Assembly (NCBI RefSeq): GCF_012274265.1
Contig: NZ_JAANYY010000002.1
Coordinates: 930,001-994,000, forward strand
DNA length: 64,000 bases
Source of the DNA: Sphingopyxis microcysteis
GTDB lineage: Bacteria; Pseudomonadota; Alphaproteobacteria; Sphingomonadales; Sphingomonadaceae
Direction of reading: 5' to 3'
The notes below the pieces were generated by a model. It was not told the DNA's origin. It worked only from the letters and a program-made list of their open reading frames with translations, and did no database searches. Below, in pieces: positions 46,149-54,108 of this stretch (positions are counted from its first letter, which is position 1; each line of letters begins with the position of its first letter). The position numbers were made by a program, and so were the translations under genes.

Positions 46149-46436
46149 ATGAAGAAATTTGCTGCTATCGCCGTTGCTGCCAGCATGTTCGCCCTCGCCG
46201 CTTGCGGTGAAAAGGCTGCTGAAGAAGCCACCACGGAAGCCCCGGCTGCTGAAGCTGTTGCTGAAGAAGGCGCTGACGCCGCTGCTGCTGGCGCCGACGC
46301 CGCTGCTGCTGGTGCCGAAGCTGCCGCTGCTGGTGCCGACGCTGCTGCCGCTGCTCCGGCTGACGCTGCTGCGACCGCTGCTGCTCCGGCCGACGCCGCT
46401 GCTGCTCCGGCCGCTCCGGCTGAAGAAAAGAAGTAA
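46149..46436 (+). CDS. Small Ala-rich lipoprotein with short tandem repeats
   Basis: A 95-residue lipoprotein. The signal peptide ends at the lipobox LAAC (Cys about 20). The mature chain is almost wholly Ala, Glu, Asp and Pro, with three or four GADAAAA/GAEAAAA heptads and then ADAAA/PAD units, closing EEKK. No domain is recognised. Its Ala codons are mostly GCT, unlike neighbouring genes, which favour GCG/GCC; GCT-rich codon use fits a highly expressed short protein. It has its own strong promoter and a UUCG terminator, so it is a single-gene unit. A role as an outer-membrane or periplasmic spacer lipoprotein is guesswork. Confidence 0.8.
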   Translation: MKKFAAIAVAASMFALAACGEKAAEEATTEAPAAEAVAEEGADAAAAGADAAAAGAEAAAAGADAAAAAPADAAATAAAPADAAAAPAAPAEEKK

Positions 46437-46474
46437 GTCACAGCCCTTCGGGGCGTTGACCGAAACTAGAATTG

Positions 46475-46505
46475 GGCGGTCTTCCTTCGGGAAGGCCGCC
46501 TTTTT
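46475..46505 (+). terminator. Intrinsic terminator with UUCG tetraloop
   Basis: An 11-bp stem (GGCGGTCTTCC 46475-46485, GGAAGGCCGCC 46490-46500) with a TTCG loop and one T-G wobble is followed by TTTTTC. It is a textbook rho-independent terminator 38 bases after the lipoprotein stop. Confidence 0.9.
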
Positions 46506-46570
46506 CTTTGCCTTTTGCAACGGCGGGATAGACTTGCGCGCGCGCGCTGTCTAAGGCGCCCAGCAGTAGT

Positions 46571-46647
<77 letters not shown>

Positions 46648-46677
46648 CTGCCCCCCAAAAAAATGAGCCCGGCCCGG

Positions 46678-48153
46678 CTACCCCGCCGACGTTGCGATCA
46701 GCCGCGCATAGAAATCGATCATGCGTTTGAAGCTGTCGATCTTCATATGTTCGTTGGTGCCATGGATCATCGCTGTTTCTTTCAGCGAGAAATGCATCGG
46801 CATAAATCGGTACACATCGTCCGATACCGGTTCCATGCTGCGGCTGTCGGTGCCGCCGACGACCAGGATCGGTGACAATACCGCATTCGGCGCGTCGGCT
46901 CGCGCCGTCGCCGCGATCCATTTCCAGCCTTGCGAGCTGGTCGACGACACCCGCGACGGTTCGCGCGGCGGTTTCACCCACGCCAGTTTGACCGGCAAAT
47001 CGCCGACGGCGCCCTGCGCGCGGGCCATGATATCGCCGGATCGATTCCACGGCGCGATGCGATAGTTGATCAGCGCGTTCGCGGTCTGCGGCAGGACGTT
47101 TTCCTTTGGACTTCCCTCCAGCATCGTCGGCGCAATCGTCGTGTGAAATGCCGCCGCGGTCGATGGCGTCGCGGCGACTTCGCCTTTCAGGATCGGGCCG
47201 AACAGCCATTGGTTCGCCACCGCCATTTTGGTGGTCCCGCCCTTTTTCGCGGCCAGCGTTTCGAGCATCGCGGCGCCCGGTCCCTGAATGCTCAAAGGAA
47301 AAGGCTTTTCCGTGATCGCGGTGATCGCCCGCGCCAGCGTCGCGACGCCGGTTTCAGCGGGCGGCATCGAACTGTGGCCGCCCGGCGCATCGGCGGTGAC
47401 CTTCAGCGTCGCATAGCCTTTCTCGGCGATCCCGATCATGATCGCAGGGCCGTTGATCACGGGCGTGTCGGTCAGCACGACGCTGCCTTCATCCAGCGTG
47501 AAGATCGCCCTCACCCCGTCGGCCTTCAGCTTCGCCGCCGCCGCGGCCGCGCCGGAACCACCGACCTCCTCGTCATGCCCCGACACCAGATAAATGCCCC
47601 GTTTGGGCCGAAACCCCTGCCCGCTCAGCGCTTCGAGTGCCTCGAACAGCGCGACCAGCGAGCCCTTGTCGTCGACAGTGCCGCGCCCCCACACCGCCTG
47701 TTCGGCGATCGTCCCGGCGAAGGGGGGATATTTCCAGTCGCCCTCGGTTCCTTCGGTGACCGGCACCACGTCCTGATGCGCCATCAGGATGATCGGTGCC
47801 AGCGCCGGATCGCTGCCCGGCCAATGATAGATCAGCGTGCGGTTGGGCAGGATCGTGCGCGCCATTGCGCGGTGGGTGGCGGGGTAGGTCGCGGCAAGCC
47901 AGGCGTGCAACCGGTCCCATTCGGCCGTCTCGTCGTCGGCGGGATCCTGGTGCGAGATCGTGCGGATCTGTGCCGCTGCGCTCAGGTTCGCAACCGCGGC
48001 GTCCAGCTCATAAGGCGGCACCGCTGCCAGTCGGACATCGCTGCCATCGGCGATGTCTTTCGGCGCAAAGCTGGCAGTGCGTACCGCCACCGTTCCCGCC
48101 ACCACCGCAATGATCGCCAGACCACCGATCAATATTACGCGCCGCTTCCCCAT
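46678..48153 (-). CDS. Membrane-anchored or exported M20-family peptidase (PM20D1-like)
   Basis: A 491-residue zinc peptidase. Residues 6-26 (VILIGGLAIIAVVAGTVAV) are an uncleaved anchor or signal. Zinc and catalytic residues: LMAHQDVVPV (His, Asp), GRGTVDDKGS (Asp), VSGHDEEVGGSG (Glu-Glu), IFTLDEGS and the C-terminal IHGTNEHMKI (His). The internal lid domain spans about 230-360. The length and the HPP-like SSMPPAETGVATLA fit the M20 subgroup of mammalian PM20D1 (N-acyl amino-acid hydrolases). The in-frame ATG at 48204 is rejected in favour of 48153, which has AGGAGGGCGAT. Confidence 0.9.
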   Translation of the reverse strand: MGKRRVILIGGLAIIAVVAGTVAVRTASFAPKDIADGSDVRLAAVPPYELDAAVANLSAAAQIRTISHQDPADDETAEWDRLHAWLAATYPATHRAMARTILPNRTLIYHWPGSDPALAPIILMAHQDVVPVTEGTEGDWKYPPFAGTIAEQAVWGRGTVDDKGSLVALFEALEALSGQGFRPKRGIYLVSGHDEEVGGSGAAAAAAKLKADGVRAIFTLDEGSVVLTDTPVINGPAIMIGIAEKGYATLKVTADAPGGHSSMPPAETGVATLARAITAITEKPFPLSIQGPGAAMLETLAAKKGGTTKMAVANQWLFGPILKGEVAATPSTAAAFHTTIAPTMLEGSPKENVLPQTANALINYRIAPWNRSGDIMARAQGAVGDLPVKLAWVKPPREPSRVSSTSSQGWKWIAATARADAPNAVLSPILVVGGTDSRSMEPVSDDVYRFMPMHFSLKETAMIHGTNEHMKIDSFKRMIDFYARLIATSAG

Positions 48154-48288
48154 ATCGCCCTCCTGCTCCCCCGCCAATGGACCGTTATCGGTTTCGATTT
48201 GCAAGCATTATGCATGCCTCCTGCGGGTTCAGTGCACATTCATCACCGCAGCGCGATTTCTGCTTCACCCCTGCGATTGAGGCCGCCC

Positions 48289-48657
48289 ATGCGATTGTCT
48301 GTCGTCCTTGCCGTCCTGCTGGTGCCGACCGCGGCACAGGCGCAGTTTGTACCGCGAACGCCGCCGCCTAGCGACCGGATGCCCGGAATATCCGATATGG
48401 GGACGGCAGCCCAGCGATCGACCGTCGATCATGATCTTCGCGAAACCCGCGCGCGGATCCGCGATGGGCGCGATGCCGGACAATTGTCGAAACGCGAAGC
48501 GCGCGCGCTGCGCCGCGAGGCCGGGCAAATATCGACGCTTGCCGATCGTTACGGGCGCGACGGCCTGTCCGATTCCGAACGGCGCGAACTGGAGATGCGG
48601 GCGCAGGTATTGCGCGACCTGACCGCCGCGCAGCGGCTCCGGCCCAAGGCGCCCTAG
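48289..48657 (+). CDS. Short exported protein of unknown function
   Basis: A 122-residue protein with a signal peptide (1-19, ending AAQAQ). The mature part is very rich in Arg and Asp/Glu: RSTVDHDLRETRARIRDGRDAG, then LSKREARALRREAGQ and LSDSERRELEMRAQVL, suggesting a charged alpha-helical bundle or coil. There is no Cys and no enzyme motif. Similar short exported proteins are frequent and unassigned in sphingomonads. It diverges from the M20 peptidase over 135 bases. Confidence is moderate because it is short and unannotated, but the signal peptide, ribosome site and codon use are good. Confidence 0.7.
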   Translation: MRLSVVLAVLLVPTAAQAQFVPRTPPPSDRMPGISDMGTAAQRSTVDHDLRETRARIRDGRDAGQLSKREARALRREAGQISTLADRYGRDGLSDSERRELEMRAQVLRDLTAAQRLRPKAP

Positions 48658-48674
48658 CGCGTCAGATCGGGGAG

Positions 48675-48750
48675 TGGTGGGCCCGGCAGGACTCGAACCC
48701 GCAACCTAGCCGTTATGAGCGGCCAGCTCTAACCATTGAGCTACAGGCCC
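48675..48750 (-). tRNA. tRNA with CAU anticodon, probably tRNA-Ile2 (lysidine type)
   Basis: The minus strand has acceptor GGGCCTG (48750 inward) paired with CGGGCCC, D arm AGCTCAATGGTTAGAGC, and anticodon arm GGCCG-CTCATAA-CGGCT with CAT. CCA is encoded at 48677-48675. The length is 76 bases. The D arm, the stem around CTCATAA and the TAGGT variable loop resemble E. coli ileX more than elongator tRNA-Met, so TilS-modified Ile (AUA) is the better guess; a Met assignment cannot be excluded by eye. Confidence 0.9.
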
Positions 48751-48819
48751 CCCGTCGAAACCCGGTAGGGGATGCGCGGGCGATAGCGGAGCGCGCGCTA
48801 TATTGGCAAGCACCAAGGC

Positions 48820-49845
48820 TCAGCCGGGCGCCTTGCGCGCCGCCATGGCCATGATGTCCGCTGCGGTCGTCGCCTCGACCCCGCGCCGCGCCAGATGATC
48901 CAGCACGACATCCCACCACTGGTAGAACAGGTCGAGATCGGCATGGCTGCGGACATAGGGGGTATTTCCCGGTTGCAACGACGGCGAATGGAAGGAGAAG
49001 TTGAGAACGGGCACGCGCAGCTCCACCGCGATATCGATCGCCTTGCAGGCCCGGTCGGCGGGAATGCCTTCCGGCGTCAGCGCAATGCGTTCGACGATCC
49101 CCAGCCGCGCGAGTGCCGCCCCGGCGTGGGTGCCGTTGCGTGCGACGCGGTGATAGACCGGCTCACCCGCCTTCCCTAGCAGGCCACCAAACACGGTGGT
49201 CACGGGCACCTCAAGCACCGCCCCGGCTGCGGTGCGCACCCACCAGGGATGAAGCGGGGCATTGCGGTAATCGGGGCCATGGCCGAAACGATAATCGAAG
49301 CCCGACCGCACCGATGTGTCGCACCGAAAGCCAAGTTCGGCCAGCATCGCGGCGGTTTCCTCGCCAAGCCCATAGCGCCCGGCGCGATAAACCGTCGGCA
49401 TCATCGCGAAACGATCGCGGATCGCATCGCGCAGCGCGATCATCTTTGCTCGTTGCAAATCGCGCGGCAGATTGCCGGTATAGCTGTTGCGCGCGCTGAC
49501 ATCCTCGTCGTGGGGCGGGGTCACCCAGGGATGCAGCTGCGCGCCGATTTCGCACGCGCCGTCGGCTCGCGCCGCGCCCAGAATATCGACGGCGCGATCA
49601 TCGGCGACGACCGGCCAATCCACCAGATAGATGGGTTTCACCTTCGCATTGGCGAAATATCGCTGGCAATCGGCGAGCGCGGGAATCGACGAAAGGCCAT
49701 AGCCGGTACGGGCAAAGGGCGCCTCCCAATCGAAATCCTCTTCGGTATCGATCGTGACCCAGAAGCGCGGCCGTTCGTCCGCTGCGAGTTCCACCAGGTC
49801 GGACGGCGCAGGCTCAGCAAAGAAATTGCCCGCAGGCTGCACCAC
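48820..49845 (-). CDS. WalW-like polysaccharide deacetylase-family protein
   Basis: A 341-residue protein with a NodB-type fold. The first motif WVTIDTEEDFDWEAPF supplies the T-x-D-x-x-D metal region. The second, IGAQLHPWVTPPHDED, supplies a His-rich turn, and later RAGRYGLGEETAAMLAELGFRCDTSVRSGF fits the second half of the barrel. The start WVTIDTEED... is the WalW-type. It has no signal peptide. It is probably carried on one transcript with the kinase gene at 49874-51529, 28 bases upstream. Substrate is uncertain; WalW-like proteins occur in polysaccharide and exosortase gene clusters, but none is visible here. Confidence 0.8.
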   Translation of the reverse strand: MVQPAGNFFAEPAPSDLVELAADERPRFWVTIDTEEDFDWEAPFARTGYGLSSIPALADCQRYFANAKVKPIYLVDWPVVADDRAVDILGAARADGACEIGAQLHPWVTPPHDEDVSARNSYTGNLPRDLQRAKMIALRDAIRDRFAMMPTVYRAGRYGLGEETAAMLAELGFRCDTSVRSGFDYRFGHGPDYRNAPLHPWWVRTAAGAVLEVPVTTVFGGLLGKAGEPVYHRVARNGTHAGAALARLGIVERIALTPEGIPADRACKAIDIAVELRVPVLNFSFHSPSLQPGNTPYVRSHADLDLFYQWWDVVLDHLARRGVEATTAADIMAMAARKAPG

Positions 49846-49873
49846 GCTCCCCCTTGCTTCCAGACCGGTCGGG

Positions 49874-51529
49874 CTATTCGCCCTGCTGGGCCTCCAGCCC
49901 GGCTTCGGTCTTCGAGTTGGCGGAGCGCAGGTGCAAGGTCAAGGCGTTATGCCCGATGTCGAGCCGCCCGCCCGCGGCACGGGCCAGGCTATCGACGAGG
50001 CGAAGCGAAAAGCCGAGGCTGAGCACCGCCGCCCCCGGGGCTTCGCCTTCGGGGCTGAAGCCCGGATCGAGCAGGTCGGATGCGGTCGCGAAGCGAATCG
50101 TCGCCGGACGAACGATCCGTAGCTGGAGCATATCGTCGTGCGGCGTCTCGGTGACGAGCTGGCCGACAAGAATTGTACCCGTTTCGGATACATCTATCAG
50201 CGCGGTCAGCAGGCGGCCGACCATTCGCCGTGCGTTGGCATCATTGGCGAGCCCCATGAAGGGGCCGCCAACCCGCGAGATGCTGAGGTCCACATGCTGT
50301 TCCGCCAGCAGCGGGGCAAGGTCGCTTTCCACCTGCGTCACCACCGCGCCCATATCGACGACTTCGTCCGGGGACGGGTCGATCGCGGTGGCAACATTGC
50401 TGCGCGCCGCGGTTTCCAGATCATCGATGATCGTTTGCACCGACAGCGCGTCGGCGACGATCGTGTCGGCCATCGTGCGATAACCTTGGCTGACCGGCCC
50501 GAACATCTGCCCGGCGACGATCTGGGCAAAGCCCGAGATCGCATTGAGCGGGCTGCGCAGCTCGTGGATCAACTGGCGAATCGAATCGCCCGAATCTTCG
50601 CCGACGGGCCGACCATAGGGCATTTCGTTGCGGTTGGGACGGCGCGCGCTGCCGCGATAGCCGCGAAACTGCCCGGTCGCCGGATCGAACCACGGCAGCG
50701 CCGAAAAGCGCCACTCGCCGCCATCGGCAGGCGTGCCTTCCAGCATCATCCGCGCATTGAGGATTTCGGCGCGCTGGCGAAATGCCCCCGCAGCCACGCC
50801 GTCCGTTCCCGGTTCGCCGCCAAACGCCGCCTCGGCGATCGACAGGCCGATCACGGCGCCGCGGGTGACGCCGTCGACCCAGTGAATCACCCCATCGGGG
50901 CCGGTTTCGAACAGGAAGGCGGAACGCTGCTGTTGCGGAGCCGCGGCGGTCGCGGGCTGGCCGCGGGTCGACTGATATTTGTCGATCCGCCGAACAAGTT
51001 CGCTGATCTGGCTGGTTCCGCTGCCAATCGCCGCATCGGGCGCGGCGTGCAGCGCCACCAGCGGCGCGGGGGCGGCTTCGACCGATACCGCCGGTTGCGG
51101 CAAGGCCACCGCGGCGCTGCCGAGGCTGGCCAGTGCGCGATAGACGCCGCGCGGCAAATCGCTCCGCCCCGCCAGCACCGATCGCGCCATCGCGCTGGTC
51201 GCGGGCAGCATCGCCAGCCAATCGGCCTCGGGCAGCTGCGCGCTGCCGAGCATGATCGCGGCAACCGCCGGGACATCATTGGCGTAGAGCGCAACCAGCG
51301 GCGCAAATCGGCCCCGTTTGGCGATCGCTCGCGCACAATCGCGGCGTACCGCTTCCGGAACGCGCGGCCGCAAAACCGCGAGCGCATGCAGGCTGCGACG
51401 AATATCGTCATCACCCAGTTGATTGCCGCGCTGCGCCAGAATATCGGACAGTTGCCGCCACGCCGCGATGCTCGCGCGCGTGTCCGAAGGCGCTTGGCGC
51501 AGGATGGTCGCGATCATCGAGTCAGCCAT
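49874..51529 (-). CDS. Histidine kinase-like protein with degenerate ATPase domain
   Basis: A 551-residue cytosolic protein. N-terminal residues 1-170 form an alpha-helical array of unknown type. A PAS-like segment follows (about 190-300, FLFETGPDGVIHWVDG), then a clear HisKA box IHELRSPLNAISGFAQIVAGQMFG with His at about 322. The ATPase part is eroded: the N-box region reads ARRMVGRLLTALIDVSETG, without the usual Asn residues, and no DxGxG G1 box is seen; only a G2-like PGAAVLSLGFSLRLVDSLARAAGG remains. It could be a phosphotransferase or a scaffold rather than a kinase. ATG 51529 is preferred to the GTG just upstream. Confidence 0.75.
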   Translation of the reverse strand: MADSMIATILRQAPSDTRASIAAWRQLSDILAQRGNQLGDDDIRRSLHALAVLRPRVPEAVRRDCARAIAKRGRFAPLVALYANDVPAVAAIMLGSAQLPEADWLAMLPATSAMARSVLAGRSDLPRGVYRALASLGSAAVALPQPAVSVEAAPAPLVALHAAPDAAIGSGTSQISELVRRIDKYQSTRGQPATAAAPQQQRSAFLFETGPDGVIHWVDGVTRGAVIGLSIAEAAFGGEPGTDGVAAGAFRQRAEILNARMMLEGTPADGGEWRFSALPWFDPATGQFRGYRGSARRPNRNEMPYGRPVGEDSGDSIRQLIHELRSPLNAISGFAQIVAGQMFGPVSQGYRTMADTIVADALSVQTIIDDLETAARSNVATAIDPSPDEVVDMGAVVTQVESDLAPLLAEQHVDLSISRVGGPFMGLANDANARRMVGRLLTALIDVSETGTILVGQLVTETPHDDMLQLRIVRPATIRFATASDLLDPGFSPEGEAPGAAVLSLGFSLRLVDSLARAAGGRLDIGHNALTLHLRSANSKTEAGLEAQQGE

Positions 51530-51701
51530 CACGCGAACCGAACCCCACAGCTTCTATCGTTGGTTACCCTACGCTTACCGGCTAGCGTGAATCCCTTGGT
51601 CATGAAAGTGCCTTAACCGGGCTCGTCACATTGTGGGACAATTGCAATCGCCTGAAATAATATTATGGTCACCGCAGTTTTGGAAAGCGGATGTTTCAAC
51701 G

Positions 51702-52175
51702 ATGGCGAGTCAGAAATTCGATCAAATCGACCTTCAGATATTGGGTGAGCTGCAGAAAAATGGCCGGATGACGAACGTCGAACTGGCGCAAATGGTCGGG
51801 CTCACCGCGCCGCCGTGCCTGCGCCGGGTTCGTGCCCTGGAGGAATCGGGGGTCATCCGGTCCTATCATGCCGATCTAGACGCGGCGAAGCTGGGTTATG
51901 GCATCACCGTGTTCGCGATGGTCAGCCTGCGCAGCCAGGCCGAAGCCGATTTGAAAGCCTTCGAGGATTACATCGGCGGCCTTGCCGAAGTGCGCGAATG
52001 CTACATGCTCAACGGTGAAATCGATTTTCTGCTGAAAGTCGTCGCGCGCGATTTGCAGAGTTTCCAGTCGTTCCTGACCGCGCATCTGACCTCGGCCCCC
52101 AATGTCACCAGCGTCAAGACGTCGCTGACCATCCGCACCGCGAAGCAGTTGGCGGGCATTCCGGTCGACTCGTGA
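51702..52175 (+). CDS. Lrp/AsnC-family transcriptional regulator
   Basis: A 157-residue regulator. The N-terminal helix-turn-helix is KFDQIDLQILGELQKNGRMTNVELAQMVGLTAPPCLRRVRALEESGVI (residues 5 on); PPCLRRV is the recognition-helix pattern of this family. The RAM ligand-binding domain follows (YGITVFAMVSLRSQAEADLKAFE, VRECYMLNGEIDFLLKVVARDL). It senses small metabolites, usually amino acids. A 10-base palindrome ATAATATTAT (51657-51666) just upstream may be its own operator. The in-frame GTG at 51633 is rejected because the family start begins at MASQKFDQID. Confidence 0.93.
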   Translation: MASQKFDQIDLQILGELQKNGRMTNVELAQMVGLTAPPCLRRVRALEESGVIRSYHADLDAAKLGYGITVFAMVSLRSQAEADLKAFEDYIGGLAEVRECYMLNGEIDFLLKVVARDLQSFQSFLTAHLTSAPNVTSVKTSLTIRTAKQLAGIPVDS

Positions 52176-52201
52176 CCGTTATCGACGCCTGACCGCTCAT
52201 C

Positions 52202-52239
52202 AAAAAGGGCGCCGCTCCCATCGGAACGGCGCCCTTTTT
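52202..52239. terminator. Bidirectional intrinsic terminator
   Basis: A 13-bp stem (AAAAAGGGCGCCG 52202-52214, CGGCGCCCTTTTT 52227-52239) with a 12-base loop and flanking A and T runs serves both the Lrp gene (plus) and the TPR gene (minus), which converge here. Confidence 0.92.
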
Positions 52240-52259
52240 TTATGTCGTGAAGCCGCGCC

Positions 52260-53558
52260 TCAGCTCGCAGGCGTGGCCGCCGGAGCCGCAGCAGGCGCTC
52301 CGCCAGCCTTGGCACGCACGGTCCACAGCTGCGCCAACCGCTGGCGATTGCCCTGCACCTTCGCGAAACTCGCCACCGCCGCATCGCTCTGCCCGGCGAG
52401 CGCCTGCGCCACGCCCAGGCGATACTGGATGACCGCATCGGTCGGGCTGGCCGCCAGCGCGGCCTGATACAGCGGAATCGCCTTTGCGGCATCGCCATTA
52501 CCGACCAGCGCGTCGGCGGTCGCACGCGCCGCCTTCGGGTTGCTCAGCGTGGCGGGCTTGGTCGCATCCGCCGCAACCGCCGCGGCGTCAGCCGTGGCGC
52601 GCGGCGTCTGCGATTCGAGGATGCCGCCGAAATGCGCGTCAGTCTTGGGAATGGCGCCGCTGTTCTGGCCATGCTTGATCAGCGCGACAACCTCGCCCGG
52701 ATAACCCGCTTCGGTCGCCAAGCCCGCATATTCCAGATATTCGGGGCGCTGGGTCATCGAATTGGTCGCGCGCATCAAGCGCAGGATGTCGAGGTTGAGC
52801 TCCTTGTCACCGCCCGACTGCTGCAACAGGATGTACAGCGTGTTGCGCCACGTCGCCGGGGTCGGATAATCCTGAACGCGCATCGTCAGCACGTCGAGCA
52901 TCTCGTTGGTCCGGTTGGCTTTCTGAAAAGCCTGCGCGGGGCGCACGAACAGCTCTTCAGACGGCTTTGTGCCGGCTGCGCGCGCGCTCGCGATCCCCGC
53001 CTGTGCAATTTCCCAGCCCTTGTCGATCTGACCGGCATTCAGATAGCTGTCCATCAGCATCGGTGCCAGCGCGGCTTCGGTCGAGCCCGCGGCCTTTGCC
53101 GCTTCCAGCCGCTGAATCGCCTTGGTGTAGTTTTTCGCGCCATAGGCGAAGTTGCCCGAATAGAAATTATAGACGCCGATGTTCTCCGCCGGGGTCAGCC
53201 CCGACTCGAGCATCACGTCCAGCCCCTGCCCCTGCAACGCCTGGTCCTTGCCCAGGATGCCAAGCTGGAGCTGGTAAAAGCCGACGAGATATTTGTCATC
53301 GGGGGTCGATGCGCTGGCCTGCGCCTCGGTCAGCGCCGCCTGCAGCGCCGCGGCATCCTTGGCCGAGTTGGCGTCGGTCATCTTCTTGAGCGCAGGCGCA
53401 AAACCTTTGCTTGCGGTCAGCTGCTTGCCCTTGGCGGCTTCTTCCTTTTTCGGCTTTTCCTTCTTCTGAGCGGCAGCCGGGGTAGCGGTCGCCATCAGCG
53501 CGCAGCCCAGCACGGCGGCCATGGCCGTCGCGGGCATCGAGCGGAAACGGGTGAACAT
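52260..53558 (-). CDS. Exported TPR-like repeat protein
   Basis: A 432-residue exported protein. Signal peptide about 1-30 (ending PAAAQKKE). Residues 32-60 are rich in Lys/Glu (KKEKPKKEEAAKGK). The rest is alpha-helical repeats: AYGAKNYTKAIQRLEAAKA, AIPLYQAALAASPTDAVIQYRLGVAQALAGQSDAAVASF (a canonical TPR near the C-terminus), and more divergent copies between. The C-terminus is Ala/Pro-rich. Periplasmic protein-protein contacts are likely, but no partner is visible in the sequence. It is a single-gene unit that ends in the bidirectional terminator shared with the Lrp gene. Confidence 0.85.
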   Translation of the reverse strand: MFTRFRSMPATAMAAVLGCALMATATPAAAQKKEKPKKEEAAKGKQLTASKGFAPALKKMTDANSAKDAAALQAALTEAQASASTPDDKYLVGFYQLQLGILGKDQALQGQGLDVMLESGLTPAENIGVYNFYSGNFAYGAKNYTKAIQRLEAAKAAGSTEAALAPMLMDSYLNAGQIDKGWEIAQAGIASARAAGTKPSEELFVRPAQAFQKANRTNEMLDVLTMRVQDYPTPATWRNTLYILLQQSGGDKELNLDILRLMRATNSMTQRPEYLEYAGLATEAGYPGEVVALIKHGQNSGAIPKTDAHFGGILESQTPRATADAAAVAADATKPATLSNPKAARATADALVGNGDAAKAIPLYQAALAASPTDAVIQYRLGVAQALAGQSDAAVASFAKVQGNRQRLAQLWTVRAKAGGAPAAAPAATPAS

Positions 53559-53743
53559 CGAAATCTCTCCTCAGAATCGGCCGGCTCGCCCAACGAAAAC
53601 AGGCAACGCAAACAGGGTTCCGGCGCGCGTTCATAACGCGGCTAAACCCGTCGCGTTGCCAAGGCAAGACGGCCCGTACCGATATTATTTGGAAGAAAGC
53701 GGCTGAACGGCGATTGAACCCCGCCCAGGGCGCGCCTCGTCGC

Positions 53744-54040
53744 TCAGCCGAGCTCGTCGATCGCCGCGTTGATCTGGCGCAGCACCAGCGGGTCGCCGGG
53801 CGCGCCAGCCATCGCCTGCTCGGCAAGTTCGATGAGCGAGATGATGCCAAAGGTCGCCGCCAGCCCTTTCAGGCGGAGCGCCGCAACCTCCCAATTGGCG
53901 TCGCAGCGGGCCCGGCGCATCAGGTCGGCGAGGTCGCGCGCGCTGCTGGCAAAGGCCGTGCGCAGGTCCATCGCGATCGCCGGATCGTCACCGATCGCGG
54001 CGCTGAGGTAACGGTCAAGGGGGCCACTATCGAACGACAT
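53744..54040 (-). CDS. Hpt-like domain protein without the phospho-histidine
   Basis: A 98-residue four-helix protein with the length and pattern of an Hpt domain. The phosphotransfer motif of Hpt proteins, A-H-x-L-K-G-S/L-A, here reads AALRLKGLAATFG, with Leu55 (codon CTC) at the His place; the whole chain contains no histidine at all. It therefore cannot pass phosphate in the usual way and may serve as a binding module. It is divergent from the 790-residue coiled-coil protein gene, 68 bases between starts, which suggests shared control. A single-base change from CAC would give CTC, but whether the change is recent is not knowable here. Confidence 0.75.
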   Translation of the reverse strand: MSFDSGPLDRYLSAAIGDDPAIAMDLRTAFASSARDLADLMRRARCDANWEVAALRLKGLAATFGIISLIELAEQAMAGAPGDPLVLRQINAAIDELG

Positions 54041-54108
54041 TCCACAGGGTTGGCAGCTTGTAGTTAAGTTTCCGTTTCAAGACGGTCATTTGATGCTAAG
54101 ATGGCGCG

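Noticed and set aside
46225..46436. Tandem direct repeats that might suggest a CRISPR array or satellite
   Set aside because: The repeats are 21-base GCT-rich coding units of the Ala-rich lipoprotein, with no spacers.
46930..48288. Long N-terminal extension of the small exported protein at 48289
   Set aside because: It lies antisense to the M20 peptidase. The signal peptide and ribosome site place the start at 48289.
48675..48750. Elongator tRNA-Met
   Set aside because: The anticodon CAT fits, but D arm and variable region are closer to the Ile2 (lysidine) tRNA. Kept as probable Ile2 with the doubt noted.
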